The notes below the pieces were generated by a model, which saw only the letters and a list, made by a program, of their open reading frames with translations, had not been told where the DNA came from and searched no databases. The position numbers and the translations under genes were made by a program. A stretch of 63,676 nt of DNA from CAZUGO01 sp964619935 (GTDB taxonomy: Bacteria > Planctomycetota > Phycisphaerae > UBA1845 > CAIVHJ01), in the NCBI GenBank assembly GCA_964619935.1, contig CAZUGO010000009.1, positions 1-63,676 of the forward strand, in the 5' to 3' direction. This document shows positions 47,215-56,380 of this stretch, one piece after another. Every line of letters starts with the position of its first letter. Position 1 is the first letter of the stretch.

Positions 47215-49302
47215 TGGGTCGGGCGGCTCCTGGCGATCGACGTCCTCCTCGGCCAGGTCGATCAGCGGGGTCTCTGAGAGCAACGGCTCGTTCAGTTCGA
47301 TATCCCCTTCAGTCAAAGGCACCGGCATCACCACCGATCGCACGTCGCCGCGACCGGGAGGCGGCAGAGGGGGCCGGGTTTGCGGGCCGCGCTTCCAGGC
47401 GGCCAGGAACAAGTACGCCACCAGCAATCCGAACGGAATCGCCGGGAGCAACCCGGATCCGATCGGGCCCAATCCGTAGTTCACCGGGATGCCCAGTTGC
47501 TCGCTGAGCCACGGGGTCAGGTGATGCGGCAGAACCCGCTCCGCGTGTCCGCTCACCGGGTTGTCGAACAAGGGATCCCCCCACCACCAGCCGATGAATG
47601 CCGACGCGCCGACCATCGCGACCCCCACCAGGCCTTCACCGGCGACCATTCCGGAGGCCGCCAGGATTCCGGGGTTGTCACCCTGGGGATCCTTGTGCCG
47701 CAGGCGACTGATGATCCAGCAGACGATCCCGCCCACCATGATGGGCGCCGACAGTTCCAGCGGCAGGTACAGCCCCACCGCCACCGGCAGCGCCGGAATG
47801 CCGAGCAACTCGACCACCACCGTCACTGCCATGCCGACCACGATCAGAATCCAGGGCAGCGTTCCGTCCATGATGCCTTCCACCAGCAGCTTCATGATGT
47901 TGGCCTGGGCGGCAATCACCGGCATCGGCGTCTCGGGCGTCTTGACGTAACCGTAGGTGTCTTTCACTGCGAAAATCACCCAGGCAATCGCCGCCGTGGC
48001 CGACAGCACGCCGATCATCTCGCCGAGCTGCTGTTTCCAGGGAGTGGCCTGAACCAGGTAGCCGGTCTTGAGGTCTTGAGAGCAGTCGCCCGCGATGCAG
48101 ATCGCCACGCACACCAGAGCGCCCACCGACACCACCGTGAACTTGGCGGCGTCGTCGTTGAGATGAAGCCCGTAGACGAACAGCACTGCCGTGCCCAGCA
48201 ACGTCGCGATGGTCATCCCCGAGGCCGGATTCGATGAACTGCCCACCAGCCCCACCAGCCGGGACGACACCGTCACGAAGAAGAACCCGAAGACCAGCAC
48301 GGCGATGGCGCCCCAGGTTCCCAGCCGAATGGCGTCGAAATGGACCATCGCATAACCCAGCCCCAGGATCAGCACCGCCAGCAATGGGACCGGCAGGTCG
48401 CGATCGGTGCGCTCTCCGCTGAGCCGCGAGCGCCCGAACATCCCGCCGACCATGTGCCACATCGACGACACGATGGTCGGCGTGCTCTTGAGCAGCGAGA
48501 GCAGCCCGCCGAGGACCACCGCACCGGCCCCCACGTAGCGCAGGTAGAACTCCCACATGTCGTCGGGACCCATCTCACGAATCAAGGTATCCGACGGAAA
48601 AATGGGCACCGGCGAGTCGGCGCCGAAGAAGGCGATCGCCGGGATAATGACAAACCAGCCCAGCACCGCGCCGCCGAGCATGTACCCGGCAATCCGCGGC
48701 CCCAGGATAAAGCCCACGCCCAACAGTGCCGGAGAGGCATCCAGACCGAACGCGGTGCGGGCCTGCGGAATGTCCAGCCGAACCTTGTCCTGCCAGAAGC
48801 CCAGGCCGCGAAACAGTTGATAGAGCGCCGCCACGCCCAGTCCGCGAAAGACCGCGGCAGCGCCGCCGCCGCCGGAATCGCCCGAGCGCAACACCTCAGC
48901 GCAGGCCACGCCTTCCGGATACGGCAACACGCCGTGCTCCTTGACAATCAGCACGCGACGCAGCGGGACCATGAACAACACGCCCAGTAGACCGCCGATG
49001 GCCCCCCACAACATCATCTCGGTCAACGCCACGTCGAAGCCGAAAATGTACAGCGCCGGAATGGTGAAGATCATGCCCGCCGCCAGGCTCTCGCCGGACG
49101 ACGCGATGGTCTGCACCATGTTGTTCTCGAGCAGCGTGCCGCGACGCAGCACCCCGCGGAGCACCCCCATCGAGATCACCGCCGCGGGAATCGACGCGCT
49201 GATGGTCATGCCCACCTTCAGGCCGATGAACGCCGCCGCCGCGCCGAACAGCACTCCGATGAGAATTCCCAGGATGACGGCCAGTGGGGTGAATTCGCGC
49301 AT
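47209..49302 (-). CDS. OPT-family oligopeptide transporter
   Basis: 697 aa from the ATG at 49302, with GAGGAG 9 nt upstream (longer frame to 49350 not needed). About 15 helices. First helices and GLKVGMTISASIPAAVISMG match the OPT signature, as do ENNMVQTIASSGESLAAGM and EHGVLPYPEGVACAEVL. Members move peptides or metal chelates driven by protons. The C-terminus is acidic and cytoplasmic. Confidence 0.93.
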   Translation of the reverse strand: MREFTPLAVILGILIGVLFGAAAAFIGLKVGMTISASIPAAVISMGVLRGVLRRGTLLENNMVQTIASSGESLAAGMIFTIPALYIFGFDVALTEMMLWGAIGGLLGVLFMVPLRRVLIVKEHGVLPYPEGVACAEVLRSGDSGGGGAAAVFRGLGVAALYQLFRGLGFWQDKVRLDIPQARTAFGLDASPALLGVGFILGPRIAGYMLGGAVLGWFVIIPAIAFFGADSPVPIFPSDTLIREMGPDDMWEFYLRYVGAGAVVLGGLLSLLKSTPTIVSSMWHMVGGMFGRSRLSGERTDRDLPVPLLAVLILGLGYAMVHFDAIRLGTWGAIAVLVFGFFFVTVSSRLVGLVGSSSNPASGMTIATLLGTAVLFVYGLHLNDDAAKFTVVSVGALVCVAICIAGDCSQDLKTGYLVQATPWKQQLGEMIGVLSATAAIAWVIFAVKDTYGYVKTPETPMPVIAAQANIMKLLVEGIMDGTLPWILIVVGMAVTVVVELLGIPALPVAVGLYLPLELSAPIMVGGIVCWIISRLRHKDPQGDNPGILAASGMVAGEGLVGVAMVGASAFIGWWWGDPLFDNPVSGHAERVLPHHLTPWLSEQLGIPVNYGLGPIGSGLLPAIPFGLLVAYLFLAAWKRGPQTRPPLPPPGRGDVRSVVMPVPLTEGDIELNEPLLSETPLIDLAEEDVDRQEPPDPS

Positions 49303-49569
49303 GGGCAACGCTCCTCGCAACGGTTCGATGAATCGGGCTCGCCGGCTCAAAGGGGTGCAGGTGCCATAATATAGAGGGATACGGCAGCCAGGGAAACCGC
49401 CCGCGGACGCCCGCCAGACCCGATTCCGACGCCGGAAGCCGGGCCGCGGGAACTATGGGACCTCGGCGAAGCGCGACGCGGTTGAGGGCGGCCGTCTCGC
49501 TGCCATATACTCAAGAGTAGCACGTGGAGCCCGCGTGCTCCGAATTCCAGCACCTCGGGGGTATGTGCC

Positions 49570-50517
49570 ATGCGTACGTGGACAGTGATCTTAGCGGCCG
49601 GTCTGGTCTCCATTGCCGTCGGCATGGGCGTGGTGCTGCTCAGCACCAACCAGGTCGCCCAACCCGGACCCGCGGCGGTGCAGTCGGATCTCGACCCCAT
49701 TCGCGTGGACGCGGTCGAGACCGTGCCGGAGCCCACACCGCCGCCGCGGCCGGTGGTCGCGCCGCCGGTGGAGGAGGTCGCCGCCGCCCGGCCCGATCCG
49801 GTCGGCCCGACGACTGAAGCGATCCGGCGGATTCCGACCGCGCCGCCCGTTCCGGCAGCGGAACCGGCGGTGTTCACCGAACCGATTCCCGCCCCGCCCG
49901 CCACGGCGACCGTCCCCGGCGAGCCCACGGCCCCGCATGATCCCGATCAAGATTCGGCGCCCCGCGCTGCCGCGGATCCACCGGAGATTGAACTGCCGGC
50001 CACGCCGGCTCCGACCGTAGCCACGGTCTCGGGTCCGACCGCCGAGCGCCCGCCCGAGCGACATATCATTCGTGAAGTCCGCGGGAACGATGTCCGGGAA
50101 GTCGTCTACCTCAAGATCAACGGCACCTGGGTCCGCCAAGGCTTCGACGAACCACCGGCTCCCGTCGCGGGGTTACCCCGAACGCCTTCTGATTCGGCGG
50201 TTCTGACCGATTCGGCATTCACCGCCGACGTGCTCGAGTCATCACTGCCGGTGGTGCTGAACTTCACCGCCGACTGGTGTGTGCCGTGCAAGCTGCTGGT
50301 ACCCGTGCTCAGCGAACTTCGCACTCGCCATGCCGGCAAGCTGAAAATCATCGACGTGGACTACGACACCCACACGGCCTTGGTCAAACGCTACACCATC
50401 GACTCCGTGCCGACGCTGCTGGTGTTTCGGGACGGCGAGTTGCTGCACCGCATCGTGGGCGCCGCAGACCCCGAGGGCCTGACCAGAACGGTCGCGGCAG
50501 TGGTTCGCGGGCGCTAG
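49570..50517 (+). CDS. Membrane-anchored thioredoxin-domain protein with Pro-rich linker
   Basis: 315 aa: one N-terminal helix (VILAAGLVSIAVGMGVVLLS), about 140 residues of Pro/Ala/Val-rich linker, then a thioredoxin fold from about residue 215 with active site ADWCVPCK (WCVPC instead of WCGPC), cis-Pro in TIDSVPTLLVFRDGE and a final GA. It probably acts as a periplasm-facing thiol reductase or disulfide handler. Its stop borders the repeat island. Confidence 0.9.
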   Translation: MRTWTVILAAGLVSIAVGMGVVLLSTNQVAQPGPAAVQSDLDPIRVDAVETVPEPTPPPRPVVAPPVEEVAAARPDPVGPTTEAIRRIPTAPPVPAAEPAVFTEPIPAPPATATVPGEPTAPHDPDQDSAPRAAADPPEIELPATPAPTVATVSGPTAERPPERHIIREVRGNDVREVVYLKINGTWVRQGFDEPPAPVAGLPRTPSDSAVLTDSAFTADVLESSLPVVLNFTADWCVPCKLLVPVLSELRTRHAGKLKIIDVDYDTHTALVKRYTIDSVPTLLVFRDGELLHRIVGAADPEGLTRTVAAVVRGR

Positions 50518-50584
50518 GCGGCATTTCTCACCCGCTTCCTGCTGCGGGCCGCATCTGTTTGCGCCTGCTGCGTTGTGCTCGACG

Positions 50585-50678
50585 GAGTTCGGGGGACACA
50601 AACTGGGACACAAACCACAATTAGCGCGTCGCATTGGAGTAACCGGCGTCGAACCGCATGAATTGCGGTTTATGTCCC
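50585..50678. repeat. Palindromic repeat PR95, copy 1 (inverted)
   Basis: Begins GAGTTCGGGGGACACAAAC and ends GCGGTTTATGTCCC. Reverse complement aligns with copies at 50802 and 51191. Its inner arms GGGACACAAACCACAATT and AATTGCGGTTTATGTCCC pair with each other. It abuts MITE copy A exactly. Confidence 0.85.
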
Positions 50679-50801
50679 AATACGGTTCGGCACTGGACTT
50701 GCGTCCTGGACTTACAGTGCTTTCTCGCTGCATTGCTGCCAACGCAGCACTCGTTCCTGCTCTGCAATCGCGTTCAGGCAACCCGAGTGCCGAACAGGAT
50801 T
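50679..50801. repeat. MITE-123, copy A
   Basis: Starts AATACGGTTCGGCACT and ends AGTGCCGAACAGGATT, near-perfect terminal inverted repeats of 16 bp. Interior nearly identical to copies B, C and D. Flanked on both sides by PR95 copies in opposite orientation. Confidence 0.9.
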
Positions 50802-50903
50802 GGGACATGATGGATATAAACCACAATTCATGTTGTTGGGCGCGGGCACTCCACTGCGACGTGGTAATTGTGGTTCGTGTCCCAGCTTGTCTCCCCCGAA
50901 CTC
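50802..50903. repeat. PR95, copy 2
   Basis: Runs from GGGACATGATGG through ATAAACCACAATTCATG to TGTCTCCCCCGAACTC. Shares the GGCGCGGGCACTCCACTGCG core with copy 3, and internal arms AACCACAATT and AATTGTGGTT. Confidence 0.85.
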
Positions 50904-50995
50904 CCGCTCGACTGTTGACTGTTCGACTGTTCGCCACAGCAGCGGGAAAGTCACGAACACCTGAAACGCAGCCGCGGCAGCGGCGGCAGAACCTA

Positions 50996-51085
50996 GCCCA
51001 CGGCGCCAGCCGTGGGTACGCTCGCATACCAACCGTCAAGCCCCGGCAGGGGCGAAATATTCTTGCCCGCGGCGCCAGCCGTGGG
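50996..51085. repeat. REP-like hairpin cluster 1
   Basis: Two CCACGGCGCCAGCCGTGG-type hairpins flank an AAGCCCCGGCAGGGGCG hairpin. The same pair of palindromes recurs at 51290 and 52293, a planctomycete REP-type arrangement. Confidence 0.75.
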
Positions 51086-51190
51086 ATCGCGACGCATCCG
51101 CGCACGGGTGTGTCTCCCCCGAACCCCGGGCAAGATTCCGCAGGCTTCTAATCATCCGCATTTTCCTTTCCGAAAAACGGGTGAGCTCGC

Positions 51191-51281
51191 GGACATAAAC
51201 CACAATTCATGCGGCTGGGCGCGGGCACTCCACTGCGACGCGGCAATTGTGGTTTGTGTCCCGTTTGTGTCCCCCGAACTC
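51191..51281. repeat. PR95, copy 3
   Basis: From GGACATAAACCACAATTCATG to GTGTCCCCCGAACTC; 91 bp. The cleanest copy, with 18-bp complementary arms around the GGCGCGGGCACTCCACTGCG core. Confidence 0.85.
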
Positions 51282-51289
51282 ACGTCGCG

Positions 51290-51405
51290 CGCCCACGGCT
51301 GGCGCCGCGGGCAAAATATGTCGCCCTTGCCAGGGCTCGAGGGTTGGTGGGCCTGTGAACCCACGGCTCGCGCCGTGGGCTACAATTTCCCGCCGCTGCC
51401 GCGGC
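51290..51405. repeat. REP-like hairpin cluster 2
   Basis: CCCACGGCTGGCGCCGCGGG and CCCACGGCTCGCGCCGTGGG hairpins about 70 bp apart, with a degraded CCTTGCCAGGGCTCGAGGG element between. Confidence 0.7.
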
Positions 51406-51472
51406 TGCTTCGTGAGCCCTCGTGGCGAATTCCAGGGACCCAAACAATTCCGTTCGCCTCTTCGGATGTTGG

Positions 51473-51636
51473 ACGAGTTCGGGGGACATAAACAATACGG
51501 TTCGGCACTGGACTTGCGTCCTGACTTACAGTGCTTTCTCGCTGCATTGCTGCCAACGCAGCACTCGTTCCTGCTCTGCAATCGCGTTCAGGCAACCCGA
51601 GTGCCGAACAGGGTTGTTTATGTCCCCCGAACTCCT
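51473..51636. repeat. MITE-123, copy B, inside a longer 20-bp inverted repeat
   Basis: The MITE itself is 51494-51615 (one base deleted in the interior). Outside it, GTTCGGGGGACATAAACAA on the left and its reverse complement on the right add a second inverted repeat. The outer arms are the same sequence as the end of PR95, so B sits at the centre of a palindromic composite. Confidence 0.85.
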
Positions 51637-51674
51637 CCCAGCGTGCGCTTTTGTTCATGGGAAGCACTTCCCAC

Positions 51675-51849
51675 GGTCTATGGGAAGCTTTCGCACGGTC
51701 TATGGGAAGCTTTCGCACGGTCTGTGGGAAGCTTTCGCATGGTCTGTGGGAAGCTTTCGCACGGACTGTGGGATGCTTCCGCATGGACTGTGGGATGCTT
51801 CCGCATGGCCTGCGGGAAGCGTTCGCACGGATGCGGTAAGCTCTCGCAC
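51675..51849. repeat. 22-bp tandem array, eight units
   Basis: Seven 22-bp units and one 21-bp unit, consensus GGTCTGTGGGAAGCTTTCGCAC. Units drift smoothly from left (GGTCTATGGG) to right (GGACTGTGGGATGCTTCC, then GGCCTGCGGG), as in stepwise duplication. A partial unit precedes it. Period 22 is not a multiple of three, so it is not coding. Confidence 0.92.
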
Positions 51850-51922
51850 GCACCTTTTGCCCGATCGCGAACTCTGGTGTTGTACTTGTACTAGCGAAGC
51901 TTGACCGCGCTCAACTCTAGAC

Positions 51923-52291
51923 TCAGATTCCCTGCTTGTAAGACATGAGATCACGGAACAGAATCCTGCGGTGCGTGCCAACCTTGCGACATGGCAGCTT
52001 GTTGTCGTCTAATAGTTTGATCACAAACGGGCGAGAAACGCCGAGAAGGTCCGCAGCCTGTTGCGTTGTGAGTTCAGCATGGATAGGCACGATGGTCACG
52101 GCATTGCCCTCGGCCATCTCCGAAAGTACTGAGACTAGCAGATGGACGACGACCGCAGGAAGTTCGACGACCTCGCTGGTTTCCTGGATTTTGAAGCTCA
52201 ACGCACGTTTGCGGTGTGCCGAGAGCACGCGGCTCGATTCACAAGCGAGTCGAGACTCAGATTCGTCCGGCGTGATGGGCCCAATGATCAA
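51923..52291 (-). pseudogene. Truncated HTH (excisionase-type) antitoxin
   Basis: About 122 aa. The core LPAVVVHLLVSVLSEMAEGN, then ELTTQQAADLLGVSRPFVIK and KVGTHRRILFRDLMSYK, matches helix-turn-helix antitoxins that normally continue for about 25 residues after YK and precede a PIN-domain toxin. Here the frame stops right after SYKQGI, and no toxin follows: the 22-bp tandem array lies there instead. The start is unclear; residues before LPAVV look extra. Probably a broken, orphan gene. Confidence 0.65.
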
Positions 52292-52292
52292 G

Positions 52293-52475
52293 CCCCGTCA
52301 GGGGCGGCAGAAAGCGACGGGACTCGGCTTGGGCGCCGGCCGTTCTGCGCTCGTCTGGTCATTGCGCCCCACGGGTTGAATTCTGTCGCCCCGCTGGGGC
52401 TGGACTTTCTCAAGATCGATCCCGTTCCCACGGCTGGCGCCGTGGGCCACGATTTGCCGCCCCCTACGGGGGCTG
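52293..52475. repeat. REP-like hairpin cluster 3
   Basis: AAGCCCCGTCAGGGGCGG, CGCCCCGCTGGGGCTGG, CCCACGGCTGGCGCCGTGGG and GCCCCCTACGGGGGCTGG hairpins in a row. Confidence 0.75.
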
Positions 52476-52576
52476 GATCGCGCGCCTTCGATCGGGGTCC
52501 ACTGCGCGTATCGTCCCACGCGTGCTCCATGGGCACCGATGTGTCGCCATGATTACGGAGTTCGGGGGACATAAAC

Positions 52577-52699
52577 AATACTGTTCGGCACTGGACTTGC
52601 GTCCTGGACTTACAGTGCTTTTTCGCTGGATTGCTGCCAACGCACCACTCGTTCCTGCTCTGCAAGCGCGTTCAGGCAACCTGAGTGCCGAACAGGACT
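52577..52699. repeat. MITE-123, copy C
   Basis: Ends AATACTGTTCGGCACT and AGTGCCGAACAGGACT. On the left it carries the GAGTTCGGGGGACATAAAC arm; on the right it runs into GATCCTGACCCCATTTCGTC, the end of the transposase-derived element, so it marks a junction between two repeat families. Confidence 0.9.
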
Positions 52700-53172
52700 G
52701 ATCCTGACCCCATTTCGTCTCCCTCTTTCCTGCGGGAAGGCCGCTCTTATCCTGCAAGCTTCCATAAACAGAACACCCTTGTCGCCGATGAGCCGTCCGG
52801 GGCACGCGACTCGCCGAGCGATTCCCTACAGCGGAAATCGTATCCTTCGTCTAATGGGCGAGTGGATTGGGGCGCGAGGCTGGCGAGCCTCGCGGAGGCG
52901 TGGTCTTCGAAAGTGGAGAAGGTGACGTACGAGTCAGGCTCAGACACTACGCGAGGCGCGATTGATGGCGGCGTAGAACCTTGGGGACGGGGAGCATGCT
53001 ACGCTCTTATTATTCTTGACGAACAAAGTGCAACGTCCTTTCGGGCCTATTCGTAATTGTTGCGCGCACGGCGCAACGGCATTGGGGGCGATGTGCGCGC
53101 TGCACGGCAAAGAACCACGGGCTCCGGAATCCACTCACCAACATGGGCAGGCGCTATGGGTCTTGGGATTGG
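52700..53172. other. Intergenic stretch with no recognised gene
   Basis: A plus-strand frame (52685-53056) starts inside MITE copy C and has no family match. I see only a short TTGCGCGCACGGCGCAA hairpin near 53059. Confidence 0.45.
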
Positions 53173-54201
53173 TTACAACTCGCAAGGCCCCCAGGCTCCC
53201 AGGAGTGGGGCCAAGTCGGCGGCGTCGACCGTGGTGTCGCCATTGAAATCAGCCGCATGTCCGGGGTTTGGGCCCCAGGCACCGAGAAGCAGGGCGAGGT
53301 CGGCCGCGTTGACCGAATTGTCGCCGTTAAGGTCTTCCTGGCAGAAGACGGCCGTGCAGCCTTCAAACGTGGGCGGATCTCCGGCCCCTGTCCAAGCAAG
53401 CTGGAATTGCAATCCATCTCCACAATCAACGTCGCCGTCATCGCTGAAATCGGCCCAGGCGCAGCCTGCCCAGTTGCCGGCTTCTGTTTCGAGGCACTCT
53501 TGAAAGTAATAAGCATCATTCTCGTTCACTTGGCCATCGCTATTGAAGTCGCCGCTGCTGTCAACCGGGATCACGCCGTAGCGGACGTAGGCCCACTGGG
53601 TCTCGCTGTCCATTGTCCATGCTCGCGTTGTCCACGCGACGTTTGGATTGAAGGAAAGGAAAGGGCCGCCTGGAATTCCTTCCCAAGCCACATCCCCGTC
53701 AATGAAAATCGTGTAGGACGATTCACCGAAAATTTCAAGCCGATAAGTATGAGGCACGTCGGACTCAATGTTAAAATACTCGTTAACAACGAAATTGTCT
53801 TGAAAGAATTTGATCTCGTCACGAGTGAAGCCAAACCACCATTGCTCGCCGCCCTGGTTCCACGCAGTGAGGACGGCCCCGGGGCTGCCACCCCATGGCT
53901 CGGTCGCGGTGGTGGACATTCTCCATTCCACGAAAAACTCGTCAACTCCAATGAACTCATCGATCGGAAGGCGATAGTGATCTGTGTCTCCCCCAGGCGG
54001 CGGCCCACATTCGCCGACATCCACGTCTTCGTGCAAGAATCCGGTTTCGAACCACCGCGTTGGCGTGCAAAACGTGATATACTCCCATCCCTGGGCTTCC
54101 GGGAAGACAGAAGACGTGGCGTCGTAGGAAACGATCTGCGCGAAAGTGCTTGTGGCGACACAAAGCACAGGGAGGGCGGAAAACAAGGCGGTCTTCATCA
54201 T
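53173..54201 (-). CDS. Secreted protein with C-terminal dockerin-like repeats
   Basis: 342 aa from the ATG at 54201, with GGGAGA upstream. Signal peptide MMKTALFSALPVLCVATSTFA. A beta-rich domain of about 200 residues with many Trp (concanavalin-like look) is followed by SGDFNSDGQVNENDAYYFQ and then two clear repeats: DLNGDNSVNAADLALLLGAW and DFNGDTTVDAADLAPLLGAW. These are dockerin type I-like calcium loops common in Phycisphaerae exoproteins; no cellulosome is implied. Function unknown. Confidence 0.85.
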   Translation of the reverse strand: MMKTALFSALPVLCVATSTFAQIVSYDATSSVFPEAQGWEYITFCTPTRWFETGFLHEDVDVGECGPPPGGDTDHYRLPIDEFIGVDEFFVEWRMSTTATEPWGGSPGAVLTAWNQGGEQWWFGFTRDEIKFFQDNFVVNEYFNIESDVPHTYRLEIFGESSYTIFIDGDVAWEGIPGGPFLSFNPNVAWTTRAWTMDSETQWAYVRYGVIPVDSSGDFNSDGQVNENDAYYFQECLETEAGNWAGCAWADFSDDGDVDCGDGLQFQLAWTGAGDPPTFEGCTAVFCQEDLNGDNSVNAADLALLLGAWGPNPGHAADFNGDTTVDAADLAPLLGAWGPCEL

Positions 54202-54269
54202 GACGTCTCCCGAACCAGAGGTTGTGGTGCCCAACCGGCACAAGTCATTCTAACAGAAGGAGTTGGACA

Positions 54270-55887
54270 ATGAAATCAGTAAGAACGGGTTTTATGTCCA
54301 TGGTGCTGTGTGCCATGGGGCTGGCGTTTGTCGGCGTGGATTCGGCGCTGGCGGCAGCAACGTGTGGTTCCAAACGGTGCTGTGAACAAAGCGGCTCCGG
54401 CAGCTATGTGTGCGTGGAGTGGAGCGGAACAGGCGATCCTCTTGAGGGAACGGACTTCACCTTTACCTTCACCGACATCCACAAGCCGGATATCAAGCTC
54501 GTAACGGGAGGCACAACGTGGACCGTGTGGTCTCAAGAGGGTGAGTCCGATGACGACGCGGACTCGCTTGGAGATATCAGTGTTGAGCCTACAGCCAGCT
54601 CATCGGCAGATTTTTCGCTGAAAATCGAGAACCCGGATTCCACTTCCGGAGAGGGTGCTACCACGGTCGAGTCCATCGTCCTGGACGGCGCCGGAGCGAC
54701 AAACTGGAGTGGCGGCTCCAACATCACCGGAATGAGTATCACAAGCGATGTGAACGGCGGGCTCGTTGTGGTCCAGGACTCCGGCGGCGGAGACGGAAAA
54801 GTGATCGGTTACAGTAATATCTAATGGAGACGTCAACGGGAACATCGTCATCCCCGTTCTCGATGTGGTCTCGCCCTCGCTGCCGATTGGCATCATTGAT
54901 ATTGGTGGCCAGGTCACCGGCAGCATTACTGTTGGCGATATCAAGGAGAACGCAAAGCTTCGAGTCTACGGAAACACCAATGACGTAACTCTCAGTGGGA
55001 CCCTGGAGGGGGAGCTCTATCTCGAGGGCGATTTCGATACCGGGGAGGAGCTCACGGTCAACGACCTTGACGGGAGCGGAAAGTTAAACCTTGCAAATAG
55101 CTCCTTCTATGGGGACATGCTGCTCACAAACGGGATTCCGGCGGGTACAGAGGTGTTCGTGTACTACCTGGGAGGCCCTATCGACATGAACGACCAAGCG
55201 GTTGCCGGAAACTTCCTTGTTGGTGCCGTTCGATCGGGAGCGGATATCCTGAACCCTGGAGAGTTGTCTGGGCACTGTCTATTTGGATATGTTACCGCGT
55301 TTTCCGTCACTGGCACGATTCGGTTCACCAATATAACGAGCACAGGGGATCTTGGTGTTCTGATTAATGATTTTTCTGGGTTGATCGACATCGAAGGTGA
55401 TGTGGACGGAGAGATTGCATTCGAGTCAGGCTCCGACTTTACATCCTCTGGCGTCCTGGACATTGGCGGTTCCCTGTCCGGCGACATCAATGCTGGCATT
55501 TGCAACGGCACCATCAAGATTGGCGAGGAGACGGTTCTTGGCTCATCAATCCACTGTGCCAATGGACTTGGAAGCAACGGCCTGATCCTAATCAACGATA
55601 GCGAAGGAAGCTACGACCACAACGGATCGATCACAATAGGAACGGTGAGTGGAAGCCCTGTGAGCGGAGATTACGACGGGTGCATCCACATCAACGATGA
55701 TGGAGCTTCTGGAAATGGAAATCTGGAAGGACGGGTTCGTATTGCCGTGTGCGACGACGATACGAATGACTTCGAGCTCTGTGCCGATGGCGACATAAAC
55801 GGCACCGTTTCTCTTGCAATTTCCAGTTGCGATGACCCGTACGACGATACCGAGGTGGCCTGCAACGGGGCCTGTTCGGGAAGCTGA
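54270..55887 (+). pseudogene. Secreted Gly-Asp-Ile repeat protein, frameshifted
   Basis: From ATG 54270 a signal peptide (MKSVRTGFMSMVLCAMGLAF, ending ALAA) and a Cys-containing start lead to a repeat region that stops at 54822 (IGYSNI). The next frame continues without a gap: VTVISNGDVNGNIVIPVLDV, then IGGQVTGSITVGDI and onward to 55887. One base change near 54805 would restore about 538 codons. The repeats, such as DIEGDVDGEIAFESG and IGGSLSGDINAG, recur every 20-25 residues and suggest a right-handed beta-helix. A paralogue starts at 63146. Confidence 0.75.
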
Positions 55888-55938
55888 GCCTGAAGAGAAC
55901 CCTCCAGCTTGAGGGACGAAATGGGGTCAGGACGAAAT

Positions 55939-56141
55939 GGGGTCAGGATCGTTCGATTGACTCGAACATCGCGGAGACTTCGTCGGGAACTGGAACGGCT
56001 GCGGCGCTCGGTGAACCGCAATCGTCCTTTCGGGAGCCCGCACTGGCAGGTCCGCACCGCCTGGCGGGACTCGAATCCACCATCCGCCCACGTGGTCGCC
56101 CCAGCAACAAGAAGCCCAAGCCCAATAAACGATCCTGACCC
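55939..56141 (+). repeat. RAYT 3'-end element (RTE), copy 1, interrupted by a MITE
   Basis: Begins GGGGTCAGGATCGTT and ends AACGATCCTGACCC. It encodes RRLRRELERLRRSVNRNRPF, then GSPHWQVRTA, in one frame and GLESTIRPRGRP in the next, the tail of REP-associated tyrosine (IS200-like) transposases. Copy D of the MITE is inserted at the right end; the remaining CCATTTCG lies after it. Confidence 0.8.
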
Positions 56142-56269
56142 AATACTGTTCGGCACTGGACTTGCGTCCTGGACTTACAGTGCTTTTTCGCTGGATTGCT
56201 GCCAACGCACCACTCGTTCCTGCTCTGCAAGCGCGTTCAGGCAACCTGAGTGCCGAACAGGATTGACCC
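56137..56269. repeat. MITE-123, copy D, with 5-bp target duplication
   Basis: The element is 56142-56264, flanked by GACCC at 56137-56141 and 56265-56269. Removing it and one GACCC restores GATCCTGACCCCATTTCG, the right end seen in RTE copies 2 and 3. This is direct evidence for insertion with a 5-bp duplication. Confidence 0.92.
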
Positions 56270-56322
56270 CATTTCGCATTCGCTGATTCAATTTCTGCGG
56301 CTCCTGAGCCGGGGGGGGAATT

Positions 56323-56367
56323 GTGCATGCCCGAACGGGCGAAATGCGTATGTACCCGGATCCAGCT
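56323..56367. repeat. 45-bp dispersed repeat, copy 1
   Basis: GTGCATGCCCGAACGGGCGA and on to CCCGGATCCAGCT; the reverse complement matches 62882-62928 with few changes. Contains the CCCGAACGGG palindrome. Confidence 0.8.
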
Positions 56368-56380
56368 CCATCTGGAATGA

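Noticed and set aside
50573..51151. Several 150-200 aa ORFs across the repeat island (50.5-52.7 kb)
   Set aside because: They are read-throughs of repeat elements, and the same peptides recur in different frames at each copy.
51675..51849. 22-bp tandem repeats as CRISPR or coding repeats
   Set aside because: No spacers between units, and the period is not a multiple of three.
52685..53056. 123-aa ORF after MITE copy C
   Set aside because: Starts inside the repeat, has no ribosome-binding site and no family match.
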